From Catellatospora sp. KI3 (lineage in GTDB: Bacteria; Actinomycetota; Actinomycetes; Mycobacteriales; Micromonosporaceae), in NCBI RefSeq assembly GCF_029948125.1, contig NZ_JASAMB010000018.1, positions 121,307-185,306 on the forward strand: DNA of 64,000 bases, in the 5' to 3' direction. Below the pieces are notes generated by a model. That model made no database searches. It had not been told where the DNA came from and worked only from the letters and a program-made list of their open reading frames with translations. Positions 27,790-38,471 of this stretch are shown piece after piece. A program made the translations under genes and the position numbers. Position 1 is the stretch's first letter; each line of letters opens with the position of its first letter.

Positions 27790-28776
27790 GTGAGCCGACG
27801 TCGCATCCCCGCACCATCCACCTCCCCGACCCCGCTCTGGGGGCGCGGCCTGCTGGTCGCCGCCCTCCTGGCGGCCACCGCGCTCAGCGCCGCCGCCTCC
27901 CCCGCCGCCGCGGCGCCTGAGGCCGCCGCCCCGACCGGCGGCGTGACCATGGTCAACGGCGCCGGCAAGACCATCACCATCCCGTCCTCGGCGTTCGCCT
28001 CGGTGACCCGCGCCGGAGCCAGCGGCAACACCCAGGGCAAGGGGGTGACCGCCGGCAAGAGCCCGCTCTCCGGGTCGGCCATCGGCACCGGCGGCACCGT
28101 CAACCCCGACAGCGTCATCGGCACCGACGAGCGGATCGCCGAGGGCGCGCCGACCACCTACCCCTGGAACGCGATCGTCCACCTGTCGACGAACCAGGGC
28201 GGCTGCACCGGCTTCATGCTCAGCCGGGACGTCGTGGTCACCGCCGGGCACTGCGTCTACTACGGCGGCTGGGTGACCTCCTACCGGGCGACCCCCGGCA
28301 AGAACGGCGCGAGCGAGCCCTACGGCTCGTGCAGCGGCGGCATCAACGACGTCTGGACGACGTCCGACTGGATCAGCACCGGCTCGCCCGACCACGACTA
28401 CGGCCTGATCAAGCTCACCTGCGACATCGGCAACACGGTGGGCTGGTTCGGCTGGTGGTACAACACCGGCGAGACGCTGACCGGGCAGTACTTCTACGTC
28501 GAAGGCTACCCGGGCGACAAGCCCTACGCGACGATGTGGTGGGACAGCGACCCGATCAGCAGCCAGTCGGCCACCCGGGTCTGGTACCAGATCGACACCT
28601 TCAACGGCCAGAGCGGCGCCCCGCTCTACCACTACAACTCCGTGACGCCCGGCCTGTGCAGCGGGTGGTGCATCGGCGGCATCCACACCAACGGGGCCGT
28701 CAACAACCAGAACAGCGGCACCCGGTTCAACCCGACCGTGATGTCGTTCATCAACTACTGGATCAACCAGCCGTGA
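27790..28776 (+). CDS. Secreted V8/glutamyl-endopeptidase-like serine protease
   Basis: 328-aa exported serine protease of the S1B (V8-like) type. Signal 1-47 with a long basic N-region and AAAAP end, propeptide to about 110. The domain begins near VIGTDERIAEGAPTTYPWNA. Triad: His in VVVTAGHCV, Asp in SPDHDYGLIKL and Ser in FNGQSGAPLYHY. The VIGTDERI start is typical of mature glutamyl endopeptidases. GTG at 27790 is favoured, with GGAAGGA five bases upstream; ATG at 27745 would add 15 residues. A promoter is expected in the AT-rich stretch at 27695-27740. A terminator follows. Confidence 0.9.
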   Translation: MSRRRIPAPSTSPTPLWGRGLLVAALLAATALSAAASPAAAAPEAAAPTGGVTMVNGAGKTITIPSSAFASVTRAGASGNTQGKGVTAGKSPLSGSAIGTGGTVNPDSVIGTDERIAEGAPTTYPWNAIVHLSTNQGGCTGFMLSRDVVVTAGHCVYYGGWVTSYRATPGKNGASEPYGSCSGGINDVWTTSDWISTGSPDHDYGLIKLTCDIGNTVGWFGWWYNTGETLTGQYFYVEGYPGDKPYATMWWDSDPISSQSATRVWYQIDTFNGQSGAPLYHYNSVTPGLCSGWCIGGIHTNGAVNNQNSGTRFNPTVMSFINYWINQP

Positions 28777-28781
28777 CGGAA

Positions 28782-28820
28782 GGGAGGGCGGAGACCGACG
28801 ACACCGGCCTCCGCCCTCCC
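28782..28820 (+). terminator. Hairpin terminator
   Basis: GGGAGGGCGGAG (28782-28793) pairs perfectly with CTCCGCCCTCCC (28809-28820), just after the V8-like protease stop. Confidence 0.82.
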
Positions 28821-28882
28821 GATGAGCGTACGGAACCCGACCCCGCCTTGGGCAGTCTCATCACACAGGCAAAGGAGGAACT

Positions 28883-29257
28883 GTGAGACACGTTCGCCTG
28901 CTGGTCGCGCTGGCCGTCATCACCGCCGCGCTCACCGCCTGCGGCAGCTCCGGCTCGCCCGCGACGCCGGACAGGTCCGCCGGACCCGCCGTGTGGGGCA
29001 CCGTCACGGGCATCGTCCAGGACGCGGCCGGCCGGCCCGTGCCGAGCGCGCTGGTCGTCCCCACGGGCGCCGACAGCTCCGCCCCCGCCGTCCCGGACAA
29101 GGCCGTCACCACCGGCCAGGACGGCCGGTACGAGTGGCAGCTGCTGCCCGGCACCTACGACCTGCTCGCCCGGGACGGCGCCCGCGCCTCCGCCCCCGTA
29201 CGCGTGACGGTCGCGGCCGGGCAGCGCACGACCGCGGACCTCGCCCTGCGCGACTGA
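28883..29257 (+). CDS. Small lipoprotein with carboxypeptidase-regulatory-like (CarboxypepD_reg) domain
   Basis: 124-aa lipoprotein. Residues 1-20 are a signal with lipobox LTAC. The mature part (about 35-124) is one beta-sandwich of the CarboxypepD_reg/transthyretin-like type: VTGIVQDAAGRPVPSALVVP, TTGQDGRYEWQLLPGTYDLL, then VRVTVAAGQRTTADLAL. No enzyme residues. GTG start with AAAGGAGGAA upstream (strong). It lies directly after the protease cluster on the same strand and may act as a surface partner, but it has its own transcription unit after a terminator. Confidence 0.85.
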   Translation: MRHVRLLVALAVITAALTACGSSGSPATPDRSAGPAVWGTVTGIVQDAAGRPVPSALVVPTGADSSAPAVPDKAVTTGQDGRYEWQLLPGTYDLLARDGARASAPVRVTVAAGQRTTADLALRD

Positions 29258-29292
29258 GGTAAATGGGTTGCGGCCGCTGCTAGACAGGGGGC

Positions 29293-30207
29293 GTGACCGA
29301 ACAACTGCTGATCCGCAACACGACCCTGGCGGACGTACCCGAGCTGGCCCGCCTCCGGACCGCCAGCTATGCCTGGTTCACGGCCAGCGTGGCGGCGCAG
29401 GAGAACTGGTTCCGCACCGTGCCCGAGGCCAGCCGGGCGCTGCGGCTGCTGGCCGAGCACGGCGGCCGCGTCGTCGGCTTCGGCACGGCGAACCTGAACC
29501 TGCAGACCTCGGTGCCGAACACCGGCGCGCTGACGCTGGTGGTGGATCCGGACTTCCGGGGCCGGGGCACCGGTTCGGCACTGCACAGCCGCCTGGAGGC
29601 GCACCTGCGCGACATCGGCGCCACCCGGGTGCACGCGTGGGCCAACGACGACGAGGCGACGCTGGCCTTCGCCCGCAGCCGCGGCTTCAGCCTCGGGGCC
29701 AAGGACCGCTTCTCGCAGCTGGACACACGCACCCTGCCACCGCAGCCCGAGCTGCCGCCGGGCGTCACCCTGCTGAGCCTCGCCGAGGCCGGTCCGCGCG
29801 CGGTCTACGACCTGGACCAGGCCGCCTCGATCGACGAACCGGGCGACGTGTCGTACGACGGCACGCCCTACGACCTGTGGCTCCAGCGCTACTGGGAGAG
29901 CCCCGACCAGCAGCACCACGTCGGCACCGTGGCGGTCGTCGACGGGGTGCCCGCGTGCGCGACGTTCATGGAGGCCGACCAGGCCACCGGCCGGGGCACC
30001 TCGACCGGCACCTGCACGCTGCGCGAGTACCGCGGCCGGGGCCTGGCCAAGCTGGTCAAGTCGGCCGCGCTGCGCAAGGCCGCCGAGGTCGGCATCCACA
30101 CCGCGATCACCTGCAACGACTACGAGAACAAGCCGATGCTCGCGGTCAACGACTGGCTCGGCTACCAGGTCTGCGCGGCCGAGTGGTCCGTGCTGAAGGA
30201 GCTGTGA
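29293..30207 (+). CDS. Double-GNAT acetyltransferase, copy 1
   Basis: 304-aa protein with two GNAT halves. The N-terminal half (about 4-150) has the acetyl-CoA motif A (LTLVVDPDFRGRGTGSALHS). The C-terminal half (about 160-300) has a second, diverged motif (CTLREYRGRGLAKLVKSAAL) and AITCNDYENKPMLAVNDWLG, typical of GNAT proteins. The pair of domains resembles mycothiol-synthase-type arrangements, but the substrate is unknown. GTG start with TAGACA six bases upstream and little Shine-Dalgarno. Its stop overlaps the start of a paralogue, so the two are coupled. Confidence 0.85.
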   Translation: MTEQLLIRNTTLADVPELARLRTASYAWFTASVAAQENWFRTVPEASRALRLLAEHGGRVVGFGTANLNLQTSVPNTGALTLVVDPDFRGRGTGSALHSRLEAHLRDIGATRVHAWANDDEATLAFARSRGFSLGAKDRFSQLDTRTLPPQPELPPGVTLLSLAEAGPRAVYDLDQAASIDEPGDVSYDGTPYDLWLQRYWESPDQQHHVGTVAVVDGVPACATFMEADQATGRGTSTGTCTLREYRGRGLAKLVKSAALRKAAEVGIHTAITCNDYENKPMLAVNDWLGYQVCAAEWSVLKEL

Positions 30208-31118
30208 TGGGCGAGCCGATCATCCGCGAGGCGACCGAGGCGGACGTGCCGCAGCTGTCCCGGATCCGCTACGCCGCCCTGCCCTGGTATGTCGTCAGCC
30301 TGGCCAACCAGGTCAACCGGTGGCGCACGGCGACCCCGGCCTCGCGCATGCTGCGGCTGCTGACCGAGGTCGACGGCGTGCCCGTGGCACTGGGCGCGGC
30401 CTCGTTCAACGACTACACCACGCAGCCCGGCGCTGCCATGATCCATATCGTCGTGGACCCCGCTCACCGCGGGCGCGGCATCGGCTCGGCGCTGCACGAC
30501 CGGCTGGAGGCGCACCTACGCGACATCGGCGCGCGGCAGGTGCGCGGCATCGCCGAGCAGGACCCGGCCGACCACGCCTTCGCGCTGGCGCGCGGCTACC
30601 GGCCCGGCGAGCGCAACCGCTTCTCCCGCGTCGACACCGGCTCGCTGCCGCCGCGGCCGCCGGTTCCGGCCGGGGTCGAGCTGCGCTCGGCCGCCGAGGT
30701 GGGGCCCGAGGCGGTGTTCGCGGTCGAGCACGCGGCCATGCTGGACCTGCCCGGCGACGTACCCTTCGACGGCCTGCGCTACGACGACTGGCTCGACCGG
30801 ACCTGGCGCAGCCCCGACCAGCTGCCCGACGTCGGGGTGGTGGCCCTGGTCGACGGGGTGCCCGCCGCGCTGACGCTGGTCGAGGGCAACCGGGACCTGG
30901 GCCGGGCGATGACCCAGACCACGTCGACGCTGCGGGCGTACCGGGGGCGCGGGCTGGCCCGGCTGGTCAAGTGGGAGTCGCTGCGCCTGGCCGCGCAGGC
31001 AGGCATCCACACCGCCTTCACCTGCAACAACTACGAGAACGCGCCGATACTCGCGGTCAACGACTGGTTCGGCTACGAGATATTCGCGAGCCAGCAGTCG
31101 TACCTGAAGGAGCTGTGA
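30207..31118 (+). CDS. Double-GNAT acetyltransferase, copy 2 (paralogue)
   Basis: 303-aa paralogue of the gene before it, colinear along the full length: MIHIVVDPAHRGRGIGSALH matches the first motif, TSTLRAYRGRGLARLVKWES the second and FTCNNYENAPILAVNDWFGY the C-terminal signature. ATG overlaps the upstream stop (TGATG). A tandem duplication followed by divergence is the simplest origin. The two may act as a heterodimer or on related substrates. Its 3' end overlaps the minus-strand membrane gene by 62 bases. Confidence 0.85.
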   Translation: MGEPIIREATEADVPQLSRIRYAALPWYVVSLANQVNRWRTATPASRMLRLLTEVDGVPVALGAASFNDYTTQPGAAMIHIVVDPAHRGRGIGSALHDRLEAHLRDIGARQVRGIAEQDPADHAFALARGYRPGERNRFSRVDTGSLPPRPPVPAGVELRSAAEVGPEAVFAVEHAAMLDLPGDVPFDGLRYDDWLDRTWRSPDQLPDVGVVALVDGVPAALTLVEGNRDLGRAMTQTTSTLRAYRGRGLARLVKWESLRLAAQAGIHTAFTCNNYENAPILAVNDWFGYEIFASQQSYLKEL

Positions 31119-31422
31119 CCGGCGCGGGGGCGGCCCAGGCGCCGGTGTCCTGCTTGCGGCCCTGGCGCCAGGCGCCTACCGCGCCCCACCCCACGAGCAG
31201 CAGACCGCTGCCCATGATGACCAGGGTCTGCCGCTCGTGCTTGGCGGAGAACTCGTCGAAGGTGTAGGCGGTGCGGCTGGTGTCGGAGTACTCGACGCAC
31301 GGTTCACCGGGCCTCAACTCCTCGCCGGCGCAGGTGACCTTGGTGTCGCGCAGCAGGAAGCCGCCGACAGCCAGCAGCAGCCCGATGAGCAGGAGGAGGT
31401 ACGGCGCGGCTCTCTTCGACAT
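31057..31422 (-). CDS. Small two-span membrane protein, unknown function
   Basis: 121-aa protein with two membrane segments (YLLLLIGLLLAVGGFLL, residues about 8-24, and TLVIMGSGLLLVGWGAVGAW, about 67-86). The loop between them contains two Cys (VTCAGEELRPGEPCVEYSDT) that could form a disulfide outside the membrane. The Ser/Arg-rich tail is antisense to the end of the acetyltransferase gene. ATG start; I did not see a strong ribosome-binding site. I do not recognise a family name. Confidence 0.6.
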   Translation of the reverse strand: MSKRAAPYLLLLIGLLLAVGGFLLRDTKVTCAGEELRPGEPCVEYSDTSRTAYTFDEFSAKHERQTLVIMGSGLLLVGWGAVGAWRQGRKQDTGAWAAPAPVTAPSGTTAGSRISRSRTSR

Positions 31423-31582
31423 GGGTACGCGATCCCCTGTGAATGTGCTGTCAAGATTGCGACACCCTACGACCGCGGGGATCCGCGCCGGATCGTCCGA
31501 TCGGCCCTGCGACGGGGGAAGTTCGCGGGACACGAGGGTGATAAGTCCGTAATGTGACACGATGCGGCCTAGGCTGGCGCGG

Positions 31583-32931
31583 GTGACCCGTGCCTCCACC
31601 GCCCGCCGCGCCGTACTGGGACTGACGGCCGCCACGCTGCCCTTCACCATGGCCGCGGCGGCGGTCGAGGAGCCGGACCCGGCCATCGTGCTGGACGAGG
31701 TGCGCCGCGCGAGCGTCTCGGAGTTCATCGACGTCCCGGCGCAGGTGGCCGCGCGCAACTCGGCCACGCTGCGCGCCCCCGCCCGCGGGGTGCTGGTGGA
31801 GCTGACCGTGCAGCCGGGGCAGTTCGTGCACCGGGGCGAGGTGCTGGGCCGCATCGAATCCCCGCTGGCCATGCAGCGGCTGGCCCTCGCCCGGCAGGCC
31901 GCCAGCCGGGTCAAGGACATCAAGAAGATCACCCCGGCCGATCTTCACGACCTGATCGAGGACCGCAAGGACAACGACCAGAACACGATCGACTTCTACC
32001 GCGACCTCGCCGAGCTCCTCATCCCCCCGGGCGAGCTGCGCGACACCCTGCTCGAAGAGCTGGACGAGCAGGAGGACCTGCTCGACGACACCATCGACGA
32101 CCTCGACGAGTTCGCCGACGACGTACGTGACAACCTGAAGAAGCTGGACGAGATCCTGGTGGGGCTCAACGCGGTGACCCGGCTGCTGACCCAGTCGGCC
32201 GCCGAAGCCGCGCAGAACACCGTGGACGCGCTCACCCTGGTCGCCCCGATCGACGGCACGGTGCAGCCCGGGGGGCCGGAGAGCAACTCGGTCATCGCCG
32301 GACTGCTGGCCGACCGCCTGCCGCAGGGGCCGCTGGCGTCCCTGCTGCCCAGCATCACCGGCATCGACGTCGGCGTCGGCGGCACCGGGGAGGTCGGCGT
32401 CAACGACACCCCGGAGGTCGGCGACCCGGTGACCGCGGGCCGGGCCATCGTCACCGTCGTCGACACCACCGAACTGTCGCTGGTCGGCGAGATCGACGAG
32501 ACCGACGTGCTGAACGTCAAGAACGGCGACGAGGCCACCGTCAGCATCGAGGCGGCGCCGGGCGCGCGGTTCAACGCGTCCATCACCTCGATCGACGTGC
32601 TGCCGACCCGGGCCGCGCGGGGCGGGGTGTCGTACCGGACGAAGTTCGCCTTCAACGGCGAGCTGGACCCGGTGCCGCTGCCCGGCATGTCCGCGGTGGC
32701 GCACCTGCCGGTGGGCGACACGAACGCCAAGCTGTCGGTCCCCACCGACGCGCTGTTCACCAAGCTCGGGCAGAGCTTCGTCTGGTTGGTCCGGGCCGGC
32801 AAGGCGGTGGCCCAGGCCGTCAAGATCGGAGCGGCGGGCGACGGGCGGACCGAGATCCTCGAAGGGCTGGCCGAGGGCGACCAGGTCGTGGCCGCGGGGC
32901 TGGAGCACGTACGCGAGGGGATGACCGTCGA

Positions 32932-32935
<4 letters not shown>
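31583..32935 (+). CDS. Membrane-fusion/adaptor protein of a MacAB-type exporter
   Basis: 450-aa adaptor with an N-terminal membrane segment (about 8-30) and a split biotinyl-lipoyl barrel ([20 protein letters not shown] at about 60-80 and [15 protein letters not shown] at about 220-235). A long, very acidic helical hairpin lies between them (about 100-210, with [20 protein letters not shown]). The beta-barrel and C-terminal domain follow ([20 protein letters not shown], then [14 protein letters not shown]). In this monoderm it would bridge the ABC exporter to the cell wall. GTG at 31583 is preferred: TAGGCT sits seven bases before it without a Shine-Dalgarno. ATG at 31562 is possible. Overlaps the ATPase gene by four bases. 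Confidence 0.85.
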
Positions 32936-33638
<703 letters not shown>

Positions 33639-33639
<1 letters not shown>

Positions 33640-34820
33640 TGAGGTTCGCCGAGGCGTGCCGGGTGGCCGCCGCGTCGCTGCGCGCCGCCCCGCTGCGCAG
33701 CGCGCTGACCATGCTCGGGGTCGCCGTCGGGGTCGCCTCGGTGACGGCGCTGGTCGCGGTCGGCAGCGGCGCCCGCCAGGAGGTGGCCGGGACCGTGTCC
33801 AGCCTGGGCTCGAACCTGCTGCTGGTGGTGCCCGGCAAGCTGGAGGTGGGCATGCCCGCGACGTCCCGGATGCAGCTGGCCGACGTCGACGCGGTGGCGC
33901 GGGTGGTCGGCGACCCGGACCGGGTGTCCGCCTCGGTCGCCTCCGGCGAGACGGTACGGGCCGGTGACGCCAGGATGTTCACCAGCGTCGTCGGCGCGCT
34001 GGACAACTCGCCCCGGGTGCTGACCCGGCAGCTGACGGCCGGCACCTACCTGTCGCCCACCGATGTGGACCTGTCGCGGCGGGTCGCGGTGCTGGGCGCC
34101 ACCGTCGCGCGCACGCTGTTCGGCGCCGCGAACCCGGTCGGGGCGCAGGTCGGCGTCGCCGGGGTGCGCTTCCGGGTGATCGGGGTGTTCGCCCCGCTCG
34201 GGCAGAGCCTGGGCGTGGACCGCGACGACGAGCTGCACATCCCGCTCACGACGGCGCAGCGGCTGCTGGGCACCGGCCGGGTGGATCTGATGGCGGTACG
34301 CGCCGACGCGCCCGCGCAGCTGGCCGACCTGACCCGGCGCATCTCGGCCGAGCTGGCCGCCCGCCATCCGGAGACCGAGTTCAGCGTCGTCACCCAGGAC
34401 CAGATCGTGGGGGTGCTGGACCGGGTGCTGGCCCTGCTCGGCGCGGTGCTGGCCGCCACCGCCGGGATCTCGCTGCTGGTCAGCGGCGTGAGCGTCTCCA
34501 ACATCATGCTGGTGTCGGTGCGGGAGCGGGTCCGCGAGATCGGGCTGCGCCGGGCGCTGGGCGCCGGGCCGGCCGACATCGCCGCCCAGTTCCTGGCCGA
34601 GGCGGTCCTGCTGACCAGCGCCGGCGGCGTGGCCGGCGTCGGCGCCGGCGCGCTGGGGTCGGTGCTGATCGACCGGCTGACCCCCGTGCCCGCCGCGCTC
34701 ACCTGGTGGTCGGTGCTGCTCAGCGTCGCGGTCGCGGCGACGGTCGGGGTCGTGTTCGGGGTGGTGCCCGCGCTGCGCGCCGCCCGCCTCGACCCCGTAC
34801 CGGCGCTGCGCACCGAGTGA
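33639..34820 (+). CDS. ABC exporter permease, FtsX/MacB type
   Basis: 393-aa permease. N-terminal membrane helix (about 12-40: SALTMLGVAVGVASVTALVA), a large extracytoplasmic MacB_PCD domain (about 45-245), then three C-terminal membrane helices from about 260 to 385 with the FtsX signature (VSVRERVREIGLRRALGAGP). ATG at 33639 overlaps the ATPase stop. With the adaptor and ATPase it makes a MacAB-like export machine, probably for a peptide, lipid or antibiotic. The gene ends three bases before the convergent PPOX gene. Confidence 0.93.
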
Positions 34821-34823
34821 GGG

Positions 34824-35213
34824 TCAGCCCTGGCCGAGCTTGGCGGTCGGCGTGATCCTCACGATGACGCGCTCCTCGCCCGGCTTGGCGAACGGGTAGT
34901 CCTTGCCCAGGTACTTGTTGGACAGCTTGTCGATGTGGGCGCGGGCGCCCTCCTCGACCAGCTCGGCGGTGCCCTGCACCCACAGGGCGCGGTAGTCGTC
35001 GGCGCGGTCGACCACCGAGATGCCCACGCGCGGGTCGCGGACCAGGGCGTCGTACTTCACCCGGCCCTTGGCGGTGTTGAAGATGATGTGCTCGCCGTCG
35101 GTGTCGATCCACACGGCGGTGACGTGCGGCGAGCCGTCGAAGGCGGTCACGGCGACGTGCGCGAGCTGGGCTTCGTTGAGCAGGGCGACGTCTGCTTCGG
35201 TCAGAATCGGCAT
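34824..35213 (-). CDS. PPOX-class (F420-dependent) split beta-barrel protein
   Basis: 129-aa flavin/F420-binding split-barrel protein of the pyridoxamine oxidase-like class: VALLNEAQLAHVAVTAFDGS, HVTAVWIDTDGEHIIFNTAK and RVKYDALVRDPRVGISVVDR, then ALWVQGTAELVEEGARAHID. This subgroup is usually F420-dependent in actinomycetes, often a reductase or quinone-type enzyme. ATG at 35213 is supported by TAGATT seven bases before it and no Shine-Dalgarno, so a leaderless mRNA is likely. ATG at 35258 is less likely. Confidence 0.85.
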   Translation of the reverse strand: MPILTEADVALLNEAQLAHVAVTAFDGSPHVTAVWIDTDGEHIIFNTAKGRVKYDALVRDPRVGISVVDRADDYRALWVQGTAELVEEGARAHIDKLSNKYLGKDYPFAKPGEERVIVRITPTAKLGQG

Positions 35214-35250
35214 AAGATCGAATCTACCGGGATTAAATCGCACAGAAGGC

Positions 35251-35544
35251 TCATTCAACGCCGAGCGGAATGCGGATGCTGGTCGCGCCGCGCAGGTCCA
35301 GCCAGGCGCTGTTCGGGCCCCGGACCAGCCGCATGACCACCTCCGTGCAGGAGGGGCAGCGCGCGACCAGGCCGGGCGCGTGCGCGTACACCCGCAGCAG
35401 CGCCACCGGCCCCTCGGCGCCGCAGTGGGCGCACCTGCCGCTGGCCGCCGTCAGGTCCACCGCGAAGATCTCCCGCAGCGGCCCGGCCAGCGCGTTGCCG
35501 TCGGCGTAGTCGCCGTCGTCATACGGGCCGTGGAACGGAGTCAT
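35251..35544 (-). CDS. DUF6510-type small Cys-rich protein
   Basis: 97-aa protein with two CxxC pairs (RCAHCGAEG at about residues 37-45 and ARCPSCTEVV at about 62-71), so it likely binds zinc as a ribbon. From memory this resembles DUF6510, which is found beside sulfite-oxidase-like and ferredoxin reductase genes in actinomycetes; that order is seen here. The start ATG has GAGAGGG upstream. It is the last gene of the three-gene operon, 14 bases after the reductase stop. Function unknown; perhaps an assembly or electron-transfer partner. Confidence 0.78.
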   Translation of the reverse strand: MTPFHGPYDDGDYADGNALAGPLREIFAVDLTAASGRCAHCGAEGPVALLRVYAHAPGLVARCPSCTEVVMRLVRGPNSAWLDLRGATSIRIPLGVE

Positions 35545-35558
35545 GATCGCCCTCTCGG

Positions 35559-36323
35559 TCAGGGGCCACTCGGGCCGAAGCGTTCCGTGCGCACCCGGCG
35601 CGGCTCGTGGCCGAGCGCGATGAGGATGTCGGCGACCGTCTCCACGAAGCCGGTCGGCCCGCACACGAAGCAGGCGGGCTGGAAGTCGGCCGGCCAGCCG
35701 TGCGTGTTCACGTCGGCCACCCCGAGCCGCCGCGGCTCGCCGGGCCAGCCCTGCGGCGCCTGCCGGCTGTAGACGTACGCGACGTCCAGGCCGAAGTCGT
35801 CGCGCGCACGGCTGCGCAGCTCGTCGGCGTAGATGCAGTCCTGCGGCGTACGCACCGAGTAGAGCAGCCGGAACAGGGCCTTGCTGCCCGCCGCGCGCCG
35901 GGTGCGCACCATCGCCATCAGCGGCACGATCCCGGAGCCGCCCGCGACCAGCGTCACCGGCGCGGTGTCGGTGTGCCGCCACACGAACCAGCCGCCCACC
36001 GGCCCGCGCAGCTCCACCGGATCCCCCACCGCCAGCACGTCGGCCAGGTACGGCGAGACCTCCCCGTCGTCGACCCGCTGCACGGTCAGCTCCAGGCGCG
36101 AGCCGTCGGACGCCGAGGCGATGGAGTAGCTGCGCTGCGTGCTGTATCCGTCCTCGGCGGTCAGCCGCACGTCCACGTGCTGGCCGGGCAGGTGCCCCGG
36201 CCAGTCCGGCACGTCCAGGACCAGCGTCTGCGCGCTGGGCGTCTCGGCGCGGCGCTCGACCAGCCGCGCCACGCGCCACTCCAGCCGCCGGCTCAGTCCC
36301 CCTGATACCGCTGCTCGCGCCAT
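35559..36323 (-). CDS. Ferredoxin-NADP(H) reductase-like FAD oxidoreductase
   Basis: 254-aa flavoprotein. FAD motif RSYSIAS (about residues 65-71) after the PGQHVDVRL phosphate-binding segment. NAD(P) motif LVAGGSGIVPLMAMVRT (about 121-137), and VCGPTGFVETVADILI near the C-terminus. No iron-sulfur domain is attached. ATG at 36323. It overlaps the upstream molybdo-enzyme gene by 31 bases, so it is translationally coupled and probably supplies electrons to or accepts them from that enzyme. Confidence 0.9.
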   Translation of the reverse strand: MARAAVSGGLSRRLEWRVARLVERRAETPSAQTLVLDVPDWPGHLPGQHVDVRLTAEDGYSTQRSYSIASASDGSRLELTVQRVDDGEVSPYLADVLAVGDPVELRGPVGGWFVWRHTDTAPVTLVAGGSGIVPLMAMVRTRRAAGSKALFRLLYSVRTPQDCIYADELRSRARDDFGLDVAYVYSRQAPQGWPGEPRRLGVADVNTHGWPADFQPACFVCGPTGFVETVADILIALGHEPRRVRTERFGPSGP

Positions 36324-36892
36324 GGGTCACCGTAGTCGTGGTAGCCGGCGCTCTCCCAGAACCCCGGTTCGTCCTCGTTGAGCAGCTGGATGCCGCGCAC
36401 CCACTTGGCCGACTTCCACAGGTAGAGGTGCGGCACCAGCAGCCGGGCCGGGCCGCCGTGCGCGGGCGCGAGGTCCTCGCCCTCGTACTTGAACGCGATC
36501 CACGCCTGCCCGTCGAGCAGGTCCTCCACCGGCAGGTTCGTGGTGTACCCGCCGTAGGAGTGCACCAGCGCGTAGTCGGCCGCGGTCTCGACGTTCTCCA
36601 GCAGCGTGTCCAGGCTGACCCCGGTCCAGGTGGTGCCCAGCTTCGACCACTTCGTCACGCAGTGCAGGTCGACGGTGACGGTCTGGCCGGGCAGCGCCAT
36701 GAGGTCAGCCCAGCTCCACGCGTACCGCTGCCCCGCCTCCGTGACGACCGTGAACTCCCAGGCGTCGGTCGGCACCCGGGGCGTCGGCCCGGCGGTCAGC
36801 ACGGGGAAGTCCTCGGTCAGGTACTGCCCCGGCGGCAGCTCCGGCGCCGCCGCCGAGCGCCGCCCGTGGAACCCCGGCGAGACGATGCCCAT
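36293..36892 (-). CDS. Sulfite-oxidase-like molybdopterin oxidoreductase (YedY-like)
   Basis: 199-aa single-domain molybdopterin enzyme. The Mo-binding Cys is visible in LHCVTKWSKLGTTWTGVSLD (about residue 78). Further motifs are YGGYTTNLPVEDLLD, AFKYEGEDLAPAHGGPARLL and VPHLYLWKSAKWVRGIQLL. There is no signal peptide, so this subgroup acts in the cytosol. Substrate unknown; relatives reduce sulfoxides. ATG at 36892. First gene of the operon with the ferredoxin reductase and DUF6510 protein. Confidence 0.92.
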   Translation of the reverse strand: MGIVSPGFHGRRSAAAPELPPGQYLTEDFPVLTAGPTPRVPTDAWEFTVVTEAGQRYAWSWADLMALPGQTVTVDLHCVTKWSKLGTTWTGVSLDTLLENVETAADYALVHSYGGYTTNLPVEDLLDGQAWIAFKYEGEDLAPAHGGPARLLVPHLYLWKSAKWVRGIQLLNEDEPGFWESAGYHDYGDPWREQRYQGD

Positions 36893-36920
36893 CCACTACA
36901 GCTACCACACCTGAGCAGCG

Positions 36921-36962
36921 AAAAACCGCCCTTCGCCAGCCGGGAGCGGGGCGAAGGGCGGT
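36921..36962 (-). terminator. Rho-independent terminator of citrate synthase gene
   Basis: Arms 36925-36937 and 36950-36962 (ACCGCCCTTCGCC and its complement) pair over 13 bases. On the minus strand the stem is followed by TTTTTC. It lies 13 bases after the citrate synthase stop. Confidence 0.9.
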
Positions 36963-36975
36963 CTGGGAGCAGTCG

Positions 36976-38259
<1,284 letters not shown>

Positions 38260-38459
38260 GACTTTCCCTCGCTTTATCGGGAGATCCTTTATCAGTAGTT
38301 AAGTTTCACCGTAAGCCCTGCGGTTCGGCACCTGCCGTAGCCCTCGCTGAGGGGAGAATCACGCCGAACCGCCCGTGCTTTAACGGCACTTACCCGATTT
38401 TGGGCCGATTTATGAGACCTTGTGCCCCCGGATCAGGCAGCGGGGCCGGGGTCTGGGCA
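38260..38459. other. Divergent intergenic region with inverted repeat
   Basis: About 200 bases between citrate synthase (minus) and the deaminase (plus). GCGGTTCGGC (38320-38329) and GCCGAACCGC (38363-38372) form a perfect inverted repeat around a 33-base spacer. It could be an operator or a leader hairpin for citrate synthase. No other clear element; TACCCT at 38460-38465 is the deaminase -10 candidate. Confidence 0.5.
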
Positions 38460-38471
38460 TACCCTGAGTAG

